Source of the DNA: Schleiferiaceae bacterium
GTDB taxonomy: Bacteria; Bacteroidota; Bacteroidia; Flavobacteriales; Schleiferiaceae
DNA: 61,883 nt
Assembly (NCBI GenBank): GCA_018402665.1
Contig: JAGYIN010000010.1
Location: forward strand, 1 to 61,883
Direction: 5' to 3'
Shown in pieces: positions 10,484-19,302 of the stretch. How positions within the stretch are numbered: position 1 is the first letter of the stretch; each line of letters begins with the position of its first letter. A program made the translations under genes and the position numbers. The notes under the pieces were generated by a model, which saw only the letters and a list, made by a program, of their open reading frames with translations, made no database searches and was not told the DNA's origin.

Positions 10484-11455
10484 TTAACGCTGTTTCGCAA
10501 AGGCGAAGGTCAGTGGTATGTGCAAGCGTTTGGCCCAGCTCTTCTCATCGTGCGCCGCACCCGGAAACTTTTGGGTAACCCAACGTTCTCCTGAGATAAA
10601 ACCATTGGCCTCTAAAACGGAATTGACTTGATTTTGAAACGGCTCATACATTGCGTCGAGCGTCTCTGTGCCATAATCAAAGTAAATTTTCCCAACGCGA
10701 TCCGGTGTGATGTTTTCAGCTAAGTATTTCTGGAATGCATTAGGAATCTCTTCATTTGGACTAAAACCGCCTGGCCAATGCGTGCTCATACACAAGGCCG
10801 TACCGAACACCTCAGGGTATTCCCCGATAGCATACATACTCATGAGACCGCCCATAGAACTCCCTGCTACAGCCGTTGCACTTTTATCGGAATAGACCTG
10901 GAATGTAGCATCAACTAAGGGTTTCACAACGTCTACCATATAGTGTAAATACGCATCGCTTTTGACAGGGAATGTTGTGTCGGATCCATAACGGGAAGCG
11001 ATTGCCGCCATGGTAGAATCTGAAAATTGTGCACGCAGCGTTTGAAAAGGCTTCTGCGGGAAGTATTCAAAGTTTCGCATGACACCACCATGATGCAACG
11101 CCACAATAATGGTCGGCAAAGTCGTTTTTATCGCAATCAGACTGTCCATGATTTCATCCACACGCCATTCTTGGTGGTTCCAAGTCGAATTTGCATCAAA
11201 CAACATCTGGCCATCATACATGTAGAGCACCGCATGTTTACGCTTACCATCGTAAGTGCTGGGCAGCCAAACGTCCAGCGGCCGCGCACTAATTATACCT
11301 TTCGTATGCGAGCTATCCAGTCGCAATAACGTTCCAGTAGATACCCCGCTAACCGTATCCCATTGCAACGCGGCAGTGACTTCGCTTTGCGTAGAAGTGC
11401 TGTTGCAACTCAACAAGAACAGGGCTGCAATAAGGGGCAAAAAGTAGGGCTTCAT
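10484..11455 (-). CDS. Lipoprotein esterase, alpha/beta hydrolase
   Basis: A 323-residue exported esterase of the putative esterase (esterase D / Fes-like) family. The lipobox LLSC puts the lipidated Cys at residue 17. The mature enzyme shows YMYDGQMLFD near residue 78, an oxyanion-type LHHGG near residue 120 and the nucleophile elbow GSSMGG with Ser200. The acid/His part near the end includes GAAHDEKSWAKR. Substrates of this family range from siderophore esters to acetylated sugars. It follows the amylase gene with only three bases between them, so an esterase acting with polysaccharide degradation is the likelier role; that part is inference. Confidence 0.85.
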   Translation of the reverse strand: MKPYFLPLIAALFLLSCNSTSTQSEVTAALQWDTVSGVSTGTLLRLDSSHTKGIISARPLDVWLPSTYDGKRKHAVLYMYDGQMLFDANSTWNHQEWRVDEIMDSLIAIKTTLPTIIVALHHGGVMRNFEYFPQKPFQTLRAQFSDSTMAAIASRYGSDTTFPVKSDAYLHYMVDVVKPLVDATFQVYSDKSATAVAGSSMGGLMSMYAIGEYPEVFGTALCMSTHWPGGFSPNEEIPNAFQKYLAENITPDRVGKIYFDYGTETLDAMYEPFQNQVNSVLEANGFISGERWVTQKFPGAAHDEKSWAKRLHIPLTFAFAKQR

Positions 11456-11458
11456 GGG

Positions 11459-13294
11459 CTATTTTAAATCAAAAATAAGTGCGCCCATCGGCGCTATGGT
11501 GAGTGTTTCTCTAAGGGCAATTGTTTCTCCTGTCCAAACCTCGGTCGCCGCTGAGAAGCCTTCGAGTCCTTGTTGGAATCGGCCCAATTCAAGCGATACT
11601 TCGTCACTGTTTCGGTTCAACACCACCATTTTATGCTCGTCCTCGAACGATCTAAAATAGACGTAAACCTCATTCTGCGGGATATAATGCAAGAGTGTCC
11701 CCATATTCAAGGCACACGACTCGCGACGTAATTTAGCCAGCGACTGAATGTAAGCAAAGGCCTCTTTCTGCTGCGTAGTAAGCCCTTCGCCGGTGAATGC
11801 ATTTACAGGATCTCCTTCCCATCCCCCAGGAAAATCTGATCGAATAATACCATGGTCTTCAGTTCCAGGATTTCCCATAAGAATCTCTGTACCATAATAG
11901 AACTGCAACGTGCCACGCGTAGTAAACAGAAATGCCATCGCCATTTTCCATTTATCGAAGTCTTCGTCCAATTGCGTATAAATACGACTCATATCGTGAT
12001 TGTCTGGGAAAATCATGATGTTGTTGACATCCCCGTACATGTAGTCGTTGGCAAGACTTTCGTAAATCTTCGTCATGCTGCTTCTCCATCCCGATTCACC
12101 GTTCAACCCATTTATCAGTGCCGATTGCAACGGAAAATCCATAACACTTGGTAAATAGGTCGTATAATCGTCCATCTTCGCTGTGCCCGCTTGCCAATAG
12201 CTGATCAAAGAGGGATCACTTACCCACTCTTCACCCACGATGTTAAAGTTGGGATATTCATCTAAAATAGCTTTCGTCCAATCCGCGAGGAACTGCTTGT
12301 CCGGATACGGCCAGGTATCCATTCGGATGCCGTGCAGTCCCAAATATTCCACCCACCAAATTGAATTCTGAATAAGGTAACGGGCCAATTTTTCATTGCG
12401 CTGGTTCAAATCCGGCATCGTCTCCACAAACCACCCATCTGTAAACTGCTTGCGGTCCACCTCCGCAGCATGCGGATCGAACCTGCTGACTTTCATGTGA
12501 TTCGTCTGCGTAAATTCTGGCCATTGATTGACCCAATCTTTGCTCGGCAGATCCGCCATCCAAGGATGTGAACTTCCGATATGATTTGCGACCTGATCCA
12601 TAATAAGACCAATGCCTTTCTCTTTCGCCTTATCGGCCAATTCTTTGTACAATGCATTCGAACCGTACCGTGCATCCACTGCGTACAAATCCGTCATCGC
12701 ATACCCGTGATAACTGTACGCAGGCATATCATTTTCAAGCACCGGGTTAAGCCACAAACTACTTACTCCTAGCGATTTAAAGTACTCTAAACTTTCAATA
12801 ACGCCCGCTAAATCACCACCGTGGCGACCGCCTTGAAACGCGCGATCAGGGCCTTCGAGCATGCCCTTAACACGGTCATTGCTTGGATCCCCGTTACGAA
12901 AACGGTCTGGGGTCAAGAGGTATATAAAATCGGCTGAGGTAAATCCTTTACGTGCTGCACTTCCCTCCTCGCGGGATTTTATATGCACCGTCAAACGGCC
13001 TGTTTTCTTGCCTTTCGTGTTGCGAAAAACGAAAGTGTGATCGCCCACTTCGGCATCCGCCGGGATTTTAGCGGTAACAAACAAATAGTTTGGACTTTCC
13101 AATCCTTCACTTTTTAGGACTTCAAGCGTCGTACTCTCTGCAACCAATTGGGAAATATCTTTACCATAGACCATAAATTCTACGGTATTCATCTCCATTC
13201 CAACCCACCAACTTTCGGGTTCAATTTTATGCAAATCCTGCGCCGGCGCACTAATGTTCAATAGAAAGGCGAGACCAATTAATAGCTTTTTCAT
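11459..13294 (-). CDS. Secreted GH13 alpha-amylase / neopullulanase-like enzyme
   Basis: A 611-residue exported glycoside hydrolase family 13 enzyme acting on alpha-glucans. A signal peptide ends near AQ at residue 19. Residues about 24-105 form a cyclomaltodextrinase-type N-terminal beta domain (WWVGMEMNTVEFMVYG). The TIM barrel shows all GH13 regions: DQVANH near 233-238, GIRMDTW with nucleophile Asp326, GEEW with Glu355 as acid/base, and FPDNHD with Asp434. The C-terminal domain ends in MGALIFDLK. The organisation resembles SusA/neopullulanase, which processes starch oligosaccharides in the periplasm. It is upstream of, and operonic with, the esterase; no SusC/SusD pair lies in the window. 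Confidence 0.93.
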   Translation of the reverse strand: MKKLLIGLAFLLNISAPAQDLHKIEPESWWVGMEMNTVEFMVYGKDISQLVAESTTLEVLKSEGLESPNYLFVTAKIPADAEVGDHTFVFRNTKGKKTGRLTVHIKSREEGSAARKGFTSADFIYLLTPDRFRNGDPSNDRVKGMLEGPDRAFQGGRHGGDLAGVIESLEYFKSLGVSSLWLNPVLENDMPAYSYHGYAMTDLYAVDARYGSNALYKELADKAKEKGIGLIMDQVANHIGSSHPWMADLPSKDWVNQWPEFTQTNHMKVSRFDPHAAEVDRKQFTDGWFVETMPDLNQRNEKLARYLIQNSIWWVEYLGLHGIRMDTWPYPDKQFLADWTKAILDEYPNFNIVGEEWVSDPSLISYWQAGTAKMDDYTTYLPSVMDFPLQSALINGLNGESGWRSSMTKIYESLANDYMYGDVNNIMIFPDNHDMSRIYTQLDEDFDKWKMAMAFLFTTRGTLQFYYGTEILMGNPGTEDHGIIRSDFPGGWEGDPVNAFTGEGLTTQQKEAFAYIQSLAKLRRESCALNMGTLLHYIPQNEVYVYFRSFEDEHKMVVLNRNSDEVSLELGRFQQGLEGFSAATEVWTGETIALRETLTIAPMGALIFDLK

Positions 13295-13365
13295 GAGTTA
13301 ACTTGTTATTCACTCTAAATGTACAACCCGTGCAAGATTTTACCTCATGTTTGTTAAAGACCCCG

Positions 13366-13373
13366 TAGTTTTG
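13366..13373 (+). promoter_or_regulatory. Possible -7 box (TAGTTTTG)
   Basis: An exact TAnnTTTG match 16 bases before the ATG at 13390. No correctly spaced -33 TTG was found, so the call is tentative. Confidence 0.35.
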
Positions 13374-13389
13374 CACAAAAGATGAGCAA

Positions 13390-13998
13390 ATGGCAAAATT
13401 GAAATTACAAACAGAAGTAGTAAGCGCCCTCGAAGGTGCCGAACTACAAGATTTTAGCACTGCTCAACGCGCCGTAGTCAGTACCTTAAAAAGTGGTCAG
13501 AATAAATGGCTCATCGCAGCGGATCTCGCTCCTCTTCGCATTGCAGTCGCAGCGACCATCATACACAAGCTTAAAGCGAGCTTCGAAGATGTAGCACGCG
13601 CCTTAATCCTGGTTCAGAACTCGGAAATCGCCGATGAATATGCACAACACTTCGAAACCTTAGGCAAACATACCGACCTTCGTGTTTGGACCGCCTATCC
13701 CGGGCCTCAATTATTGAAACTAAAGGAGGATATTTACTTCGGCGCGGACGTTGTTATCGCTACGCCAAAGCGACTAAATGAATTACTAAATATCGAGGGA
13801 TTCAATAGTGCTGCTGTACAAACACTCGTCCTCGACGCATCGGACCAATTACTCAAAGTAGGTAATATCGCCTTCACACAGCGCATCAGCGACAGCATCC
13901 CTTTGAAACAACGCGTCGCTTTGAGTACTGAAGGCAAAGGCAGTACCGAGGCTTACATGGATCGCTTTGCCTTCCCTTTTTCTACGGAAGAATATTAA
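13390..13998 (+). CDS. DEAD-box helicase-like protein lacking ATPase motifs
   Basis: A 202-residue protein that follows the N-terminal RecA-like lobe of DEAD-box RNA helicases but with the catalytic motifs eroded. The Q-motif-like region reads LQDFSTAQRAVVSTL. Where AxTGxGKT is expected it reads IAADLAPLRIAVAATII, with no P-loop. Motif Ib survives as IATPKRLNELL. The DEAD position reads LVLDASDQLL, and the SAT position reads VALST. The second RecA lobe is absent, and the length is complete from ATG to stop with no frame break, so it looks like a stable, non-catalytic derivative and not a fresh pseudogene. Function unknown; an RNA- or partner-binding role is inference. Confidence 0.65.
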   Translation: MAKLKLQTEVVSALEGAELQDFSTAQRAVVSTLKSGQNKWLIAADLAPLRIAVAATIIHKLKASFEDVARALILVQNSEIADEYAQHFETLGKHTDLRVWTAYPGPQLLKLKEDIYFGADVVIATPKRLNELLNIEGFNSAAVQTLVLDASDQLLKVGNIAFTQRISDSIPLKQRVALSTEGKGSTEAYMDRFAFPFSTEEY

Positions 13999-14543
13999 GC
14001 CTGACTCGTGAGACGAGCATCAGGCCAGTAGCCACTGTCCCGCGCCGGATAGGCTTCGTTCAAACCTGCTAAACTGTTCTTCCACCAGGCTTGAGCATCA
14101 GCAATCAGCGCTTCAGCGTCCTCATTGGAAATAGGAACTTTACGTACATCTACATAGGCATTAATCTTCGGCTCACTGCAAACGGCCCAAAGATGAGATA
14201 GAAAATTGATGCCAATCGGGAATCCTGTTTTCGCGGAATCAAAATGCAAGCTCCATTGGTAAATATTGAAGCCGTGCTTTGCACTTTCATAGAACATGCC
14301 GGGCTTTAATGGCAACATTTGTGGTCCCTCCCATGAAGTACCCTCTGGAAACAGCACAGTTTGCCCCTCTTTAATGGCCGAAATGATACTTTCACGCGTC
14401 TTGGTGCGGCTTTCTTTACTTTCACGTTTGACCCACAAAACCTTTAAGGCCTGAGCTGCCAAAAACCAATAGTAACAACTTTTCACCTCGGCCTTTCCAG
14501 CAATGGTAAAGAGTTCGCTCGTCGGCGGTACAAAAAAGTACAT
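13995..14543 (-). CDS. PlsC-like acyltransferase, probably 5'-truncated
   Basis: A 182-residue protein with the downstream half of a 1-acyl-glycerol-3-phosphate acyltransferase. VLFPEGTSW near residues 69-77 is the PEGT motif that binds the glycerol-phosphate, and LPLKPGMFYESAKHG follows as in the family. The N-terminal NHxxxxD catalytic motif is missing: the product starts at MYFFVPPTSELF, which normally follows it. Directly upstream the same frame is closed by a TGA four codons before the start, and by a TAA further on. It is therefore likely a truncated or decayed lysophospholipid acyltransferase, although a divergent functional enzyme cannot be excluded. Its 3' end overlaps the helicase-like gene by four bases. 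Confidence 0.6.
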   Translation of the reverse strand: MYFFVPPTSELFTIAGKAEVKSCYYWFLAAQALKVLWVKRESKESRTKTRESIISAIKEGQTVLFPEGTSWEGPQMLPLKPGMFYESAKHGFNIYQWSLHFDSAKTGFPIGINFLSHLWAVCSEPKINAYVDVRKVPISNEDAEALIADAQAWWKNSLAGLNEAYPARDSGYWPDARLTSQA

Positions 14544-15696
14544 CGAATGCGATCAGTAGTTAAGCCATTCGATGCCTGGGCCAGTTGATTAAAACGCGGA
14601 CCGCTGACTTTCCTCCAACGTCAAGAAAATGCCCAACGAAGCGCTATGAACAGGCGTGCGCGATTTTCCTACCGCAAAAAGGATATAAAAACGCGGACTA
14701 AATGCACCAATACAAAATGATGCACAAAAACGCCTTTTAAACGCGAATAAAACCTATGATGTTTTCATGTAAGCAATATTCCTGTGCAATTTAGATGGTG
14801 AGAAAAGTACCTATGATTTATAAAAAATGTGAAAATGGATCAATTTTATGCTTCAAACTCAAATTGTTCTCAGAAAAAACTAAAAATTTCATGGTCTTTA
14901 AAAGTACTCTTTGCGTCCACTATTTTCCAAACAAAGCTAGTTAGCATCCGAAGGACTGGTTAGATAATACAGCCTAAACGTGTGGGGGTTGCCAAAGTTT
15001 CACTTTACACTCAAAACCCCACATAGGTCTCAGATACGAAAAATTACTGTTAGGTAAATGATACCACCTAAAATATGTGGCTAAAACCTAAACATGATTC
15101 ACCCCAGAGATCCGATCGAATAAGAAACCATCAAAGGTGATGAATACCGAAGGCCTGCATGAACCTCAGGTGACGCAAGGTCTCCATTGGCTTCACGCGT
15201 CATCTGGCGCGGGTTCATGAACAGTAGAAATCGCCACGCCCAGAACCATTTGTACTCTATAGACCTTACCGTTGACGGGTCATTCAAAAAACCACCCGGA
15301 CTATATTGCAAGCTTTCTTAAGCGCGCCCCAGCACTCTCTCTTCTACCTGAGAACAAGTATTTAAATTATGAACATCAGGACAACCAAAAACATTGAGAA
15401 TCCCTTGCTTCAAACTCCATCTAAAATCTGGCCAACGACTGCTTAATACTATCTTTTTGTCGCCCCTTCAAATAAAGCGTTGGAAGGGGACCCGAATCAA
15501 GCTACTGCGCCCAACGCTGCGCCACGGTGTGGGTTTTTAAAAATCCCGGCTGATTGCGGATCCAAACAAATCGTTTCGATAATCGGCAGAATTATTCCCT
15601 TCGATACTTTGTCTTTTACTGTATTCAATCCCCAATCAGGTATAAGCTGTGACCACTCGTCTTGTGGTAGCCTCTCGCGAGGTTTTCTGGATGAAA
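14544..15696. other. 1.15-kb gene-free, probably decayed region
   Basis: No intact gene is visible. The minus strand has short open stretches (about 67 codons at 15497-15700 and 70 codons at 15099-15311) with protein-like composition but no start, family or continuity. Near 15425-15490 a minus frame ends in LKGRQKDSIKQSLARF before a TAG, suggesting a relic. The flanking DUF5686 and PlsC genes on the same strand are both shorter than their families, so this is best read as decayed coding DNA. Part of it is strongly AT-rich (14750-14930). Confidence 0.45.
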
Positions 15697-17046
15697 TCAC
15701 CTTCGCGCCAACAACCCCGTAAGATCGACGCTCTGTGTGATTTGATCATAGGTATCTCCTACCCTAAAATGTACGGAGCCATTATGCAGCGGTGCATAGG
15801 TATACCCTACATCCACCGAGCCTTTCATGTCCTGATTCTTAAAACCGTAATTAAGGTTACTGTAAAAGTTGATGGCATTATCGTTTTCAAATCGCTTGCC
15901 CAACACCAGAGTAGGTCGCCAACGCACTCCGCCTATTCCTAGAAGGTTCCATTGACCAATCAAAGGGCTCAAATAAAAATTGGTCCCTTGACTTCGTTTG
16001 CGGTACCCTACGCCACTAACTAGCGGCTCATACCAGTGAAATGCATTGTAAATAGCATCCATGCTGTCGAGGTAATCGTCAGAATTGAGATAGCGAATTA
16101 AACTGTCTTGCCTTCGCGTCCATTGGTCCAATTCCTCGCCCTCCGGCCGGTATTGCTCCCAATAACTCAAATCCTGCATCTGCTCTATCGGTACCGACCC
16201 CACCTGCATCGCCCGTTTCACCGTAGGTTCGATCGGCAAATCCACACCTTCTAACTTCCATTCAAAAACACTGTTCTTAGCAGTATTTTTCATCGTAATG
16301 GACGCATTGGTAAACACATGTCCCTTGGTATAGGTCTGTTCTAAGGTGAGCACACCAACAGTCCCTTTGAACGATACGGGACGTAGCTGAGTTGCATTGA
16401 TGAGCATCGTCCCCTTCCATCCACTCTTGCCTGGTCTTGGCTCAAAACCCAATTCTACAAAGGACTCCCCAGCGAAAAGATATTCTCTTAACCAACGAAA
16501 TTCATAGACACTCCACCCATCCCACTCAAACAATCCCGAGACCGTGCGCGCCGATGCCTGCGGCAATTCCTTCGAGGAGAATGGATAAAAGAACGCACGA
16601 TCAAAGTTCATTTCAGGGTACTTCTCAAGTATACCCGCATCTTGATCGCCATTAAAATCGAACGATGGATTTAAGTTGAAACTTGCATCAAACCGCACGG
16701 AACGTCCATCATCTGGAACATATTTGCTGTAGTCCCGAAACGCTTGAATTTCTTGACGCAGAACCAAGCCTTCAAAAAACACATGGGCAACTTGCTCAAA
16801 ATCTACAGCGCTCGTCTTGCTTGAATATTTCCTGCTGTAGTATTTTAAATTGCTCGGCGCCGAACGCTCTAAATTCGGCCAATTTTGCCGTAAAGCCCTC
16901 ACTAATACCTTCGCAGGATCTTCGTGATCAATCACGGTTACTTGCTGAAGAACGATGCTCGTATCATTTTGTCCTAATACATGCGTGGACGACAAAAACA
17001 GAAAAATTCCTGCGAATAGACATGGGCCAAAGGTCGGTTTTAACAT
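15697..17046 (-). CDS. DUF5686-like outer-membrane protein, probably 3'-truncated
   Basis: A 449-residue protein with a signal peptide (ending near VLGQ, residue 26). The following part, with IDHEDPAKVLVRALRQNWPNL, SVYEFRW, and YWEQYRPEGEEL, resembles the DUF5686 family of Bacteroidota outer-membrane proteins, whose members usually have about 800 residues and end in a beta-barrel. The last 110 residues (GVGYRKRSQGTNFYLSPLIG, RWRPTLVLGKRFENDNAINFYSNLNYGF) look like the first barrel strands and stop at LTGLLARR. The downstream kilobase lacks a gene, so loss of the 3' half is likely. Family assignment is moderately sure. Confidence 0.6.
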   Translation of the reverse strand: MLKPTFGPCLFAGIFLFLSSTHVLGQNDTSIVLQQVTVIDHEDPAKVLVRALRQNWPNLERSAPSNLKYYSRKYSSKTSAVDFEQVAHVFFEGLVLRQEIQAFRDYSKYVPDDGRSVRFDASFNLNPSFDFNGDQDAGILEKYPEMNFDRAFFYPFSSKELPQASARTVSGLFEWDGWSVYEFRWLREYLFAGESFVELGFEPRPGKSGWKGTMLINATQLRPVSFKGTVGVLTLEQTYTKGHVFTNASITMKNTAKNSVFEWKLEGVDLPIEPTVKRAMQVGSVPIEQMQDLSYWEQYRPEGEELDQWTRRQDSLIRYLNSDDYLDSMDAIYNAFHWYEPLVSGVGYRKRSQGTNFYLSPLIGQWNLLGIGGVRWRPTLVLGKRFENDNAINFYSNLNYGFKNQDMKGSVDVGYTYAPLHNGSVHFRVGDTYDQITQSVDLTGLLARR

Positions 17047-17058
17047 GGGCCTAAGGTA

Positions 17059-17096
17059 AAAAGAAAAACCCCCTCTGTGCTAGTGCACAGAGGGGG
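17059..17096 (-). terminator. Intrinsic terminator, minus strand
   Basis: A perfect 12-bp stem (ccccctctgtgc / gcacagaggggg, 17069-17080 and 17085-17096) with a 4-base loop. On the minus strand it is followed by TTTTTCTTTT. It sits just upstream of the DUF5686-like start and must have served a minus-strand gene to its right, which now appears decayed. Confidence 0.85.
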
Positions 17097-17529
17097 CTGA
17101 TTAAATGCCGTACTGAAGCTAATTCCGTCACGACTATCCAGCTGCCCGTTCATCGTTCTCGAAACATCTATGGTAGGGCCAAAGGCAAACTCCTAACCCG
17201 AATTGTTAGAACGTAATCCATTCAAAATGGTAAGATTTGGAATGAACCGATTCGATTCAAGACCAAAGATCATGGGAACAATCTCGGCCAAAGCCAGTTA
17301 CCAGTGGTGATATATGCTTTCTCGAATTGATACCCAAACTGCGACTATAAAGGAATTTGCTGATTAAAACCTCACTCACTTAAGGGCTTTGCTAAAATTC
17401 TCGCATTATTCCCCGTCACGAAACCGAAGCCCATACGAGGACCTTCTGCAACCCGTGATCTGTCAAACGGGTTATTCAGAATGTTTTCTTAATCATTGGC
17501 AACGGTAACGCGACGAACTAAGTCTGGAT
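17097..17529 (-). other. Gene-free stretch with probable coding relic
   Basis: There is no intact gene in about 430 bp, yet the terminator at 17059-17096 implies that a minus-strand transcript once ended here. A minus frame reads EFAFGPTIDVSRTMNGQLDS toward the terminator, which has a protein-like look. No start, stop or family can be fixed. Confidence 0.35.
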
Positions 17530-17859
17530 CTACCTCTCTACACCCAACATATCTTTTAGGGCTAGTTCTACCATGAGGAGATCATTTTTAGAAACGTCAA
17601 CATAATTACTATTGGTACTCATGATAAATTTTCCTTCCGTAACGTCAAATAGCCGTACCGTGGTACTGGCTTTTTCTCCTAAAACATTCATGGAACCGGC
17701 AAGAGCGAAATCAACATCTAACTGCTCACCGTATTCTTTCAAACAAATTCTAGAGAAACATCCAGTAAAATCTTTTCCATCACGCTCGGAAATGTATTCG
17801 ATATCATAGTTGTCTATAACTTCATAACCGGACCTATTGATGCTGCGATTATTTTTGTG
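17530..17859 (-). pseudogene. C-terminal relic of a CsgG/FlgO/LpoB-like protein
   Basis: The frame is open from directly after the stop of the Crp-family gene and ends at a TAG (17530-17532). Its 109 codons include RSGYEVIDNYDIEYISERD, CFSRICLKEYGEQLDVDFALAG and STTVRLFDVTEGKF. This is the usual pattern of the CsgG/FlgO/TolB-N-type alpha/beta domain: 'G..LgadyvltGs...v..rL.Dv.tG'. There is no start codon or signal peptide before it, so the 5' part is missing. The only ATG is far in. It is most likely a deletion remnant fused to the regulator gene's end. Confidence 0.55.
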
Positions 17860-18474
17860 TCAGAATTGATACTTTATATTCTTTTCGAAAGCTCTATAGA
17901 GGCTTGCCCTACTCACGCCGATGTATTGTGCAAGCGTAATTCTATCCATAATATGATACAATTCTCTTCGCTGCTGCCGCACCCATTCAATACGATCAGG
18001 AGTCTTATTCATTCGCAACATATTTAGTCGCGCTCTTCGACTCTTTTGAATTTCAGCAGTGCCGCTTAAATATAAGAGGTTAATTACCACAGGGTACTGC
18101 TGAAGCAGCCTCATATAGTCTTCTTCTTTTAACCTTAAAATCTCGACACTTGTATACGCCGTAAAATAATGTTGGGGACGTTGATTAGCGAAAAGAGTAT
18201 CCTCATTCACAAATATGGATGAGGGGGGTATCATATTAAAAAGAGTATCCTCCTTTGCATATGGACTGCGGTACATTTCCTTCAAGAACCCATCCTTTAA
18301 AAACCAGAAGTCTTTGTTCGTGGCGCCCAATTCCACCAATACCCTTCCTTTTTCCGCGCGAATACCCGAATCCATTGCAGCGATAACGGCATCAATGGCT
18401 TCATCAAAATATGCTGAATACACTGGCAGCGATTCAAAGTAGGTTCGCATCGCCGCTTTCTCTCCGCTATTCAT
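17860..18474 (-). CDS. Crp/Fnr family transcriptional regulator
   Basis: A 204-residue regulator. Residues about 25-125 form a cyclic-nucleotide-binding-like beta roll (KGRVLVELGATNKDFWFLKDGFLKEMY), followed by a linking helix. A short winged helix-turn-helix at the end reads ITLAQYIGVSRASLYRAFEK. The ligand is unknown; the phosphate-cassette motif of cAMP-binding CRP is not evident. The ATG at 18474 lies inside the 3' end of the upstream paralogue and is preferred to the TTG at 18480. In-frame after its TGA comes the CsgG-like relic, so the native C-terminus may have been longer or been altered. Confidence 0.8.
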   Translation of the reverse strand: MNSGEKAAMRTYFESLPVYSAYFDEAIDAVIAAMDSGIRAEKGRVLVELGATNKDFWFLKDGFLKEMYRSPYAKEDTLFNMIPPSSIFVNEDTLFANQRPQHYFTAYTSVEILRLKEEDYMRLLQQYPVVINLLYLSGTAEIQKSRRARLNMLRMNKTPDRIEWVRQQRRELYHIMDRITLAQYIGVSRASLYRAFEKNIKYQF

Positions 18475-19069
18475 GACCAATCTCTTTTAATGATCTAAAC
18501 AACGAAGCTCTAGAAATGCCGAGGTAATCTGCCAACTCACGTCGTGGAATTAAATGCAATAAATCAGGAAATTGCTCTAATGCAGCATGAATTCTATTTG
18601 TTCCTGAAGTTTGAAGCATCTCATAAGTAGTATTTCTATATTCAGTCATACTCAAGTTAATCAATACCTCCATCAACTTAACCCCTAAGCCTCCTTGACG
18701 CAATGCATTCTGAAAATGCACAGAGGGTAAAGATGCTACTTTTGCACTAGATAATGCTTTAGCAAAAGTATCAGAGTGCTTAGAATACAGGAGTAAATCT
18801 TCCGAGAAAGCGAATTTACCCGGACGGTAAAACCTTAAAATAAAGGATTGTGTGCCTCGTTTTAAGTATTCAGCAAACGTTCCTTCGAGGATAAAATGAA
18901 GATCACCACTTTCGGAATCTAAATCCCAAAGAGTATCTCCGCTATGGACATTTCTAAGAATGAATTTATTGCTCAGTGCACGTAAGGCTTCAGCATCACC
19001 ATCACCCTTAAGTTGGATGTGGGAGAGTAACCCGTAATGAAGTCGTTCAACCTCTTTTTGAGACAGCAT
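18467..19069 (-). CDS. Crp/Fnr family transcriptional regulator (tandem paralogue)
   Basis: A 200-residue relative of the downstream gene: cNMP-like beta-roll (residues about 30-120, LWDLDSESGDLHFILEGTFAEYL), dimer helix, and a C-terminal HTH reading IPRRELADYLGISRASLFRSLKE. The ATG at 19069 (MLSQKEVERL) is chosen over the TTG at 19111 because earlier residues look non-coding. It overlaps the second regulator by eight bases, so the two are co-transcribed and translationally coupled. They may act as a pair or heterodimer; targets are unknown. Confidence 0.8.
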   Translation of the reverse strand: MLSQKEVERLHYGLLSHIQLKGDGDAEALRALSNKFILRNVHSGDTLWDLDSESGDLHFILEGTFAEYLKRGTQSFILRFYRPGKFAFSEDLLLYSKHSDTFAKALSSAKVASLPSVHFQNALRQGGLGVKLMEVLINLSMTEYRNTTYEMLQTSGTNRIHAALEQFPDLLHLIPRRELADYLGISRASLFRSLKEIGHE

Positions 19070-19246
19070 GGGTAGGTTGTATTGGTTTGTTTGGTGATTA
19101 CAAGTTATCAAAAAATAGATACGACCTGATTACCCAGAGAAAAAGTTTCAAGAGCATTGTTCGCCATGGTAGAGGCAATTTCAACGCTCGAATAATTGTT
19201 TATAAGTGTTGCGAGAACGCCTCAAAACATTGTGAATTTTGTAATT

Positions 19247-19273
19247 AATAGCCCTAACAAGGGCTATTTTTTT
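19247..19273 (+). terminator. Intrinsic terminator without an upstream gene
   Basis: Stem aatagccc / gggctatt (19247-19254 and 19261-19268) with a 6-base loop and a run of seven T. It is oriented for plus-strand transcription, but no plus-strand gene precedes it; it may end a small RNA or act as a leader attenuator for the lipoprotein gene at 19303. Confidence 0.75.
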
Positions 19274-19302
19274 GCCCTATTTTTGATGAAAATTCAGCTG
19301 CT

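Noticed and set aside
19140-19210. A tRNA-like stretch before the orphan terminator
   Set aside because: No cloverleaf, anticodon stem or T-loop could be folded.
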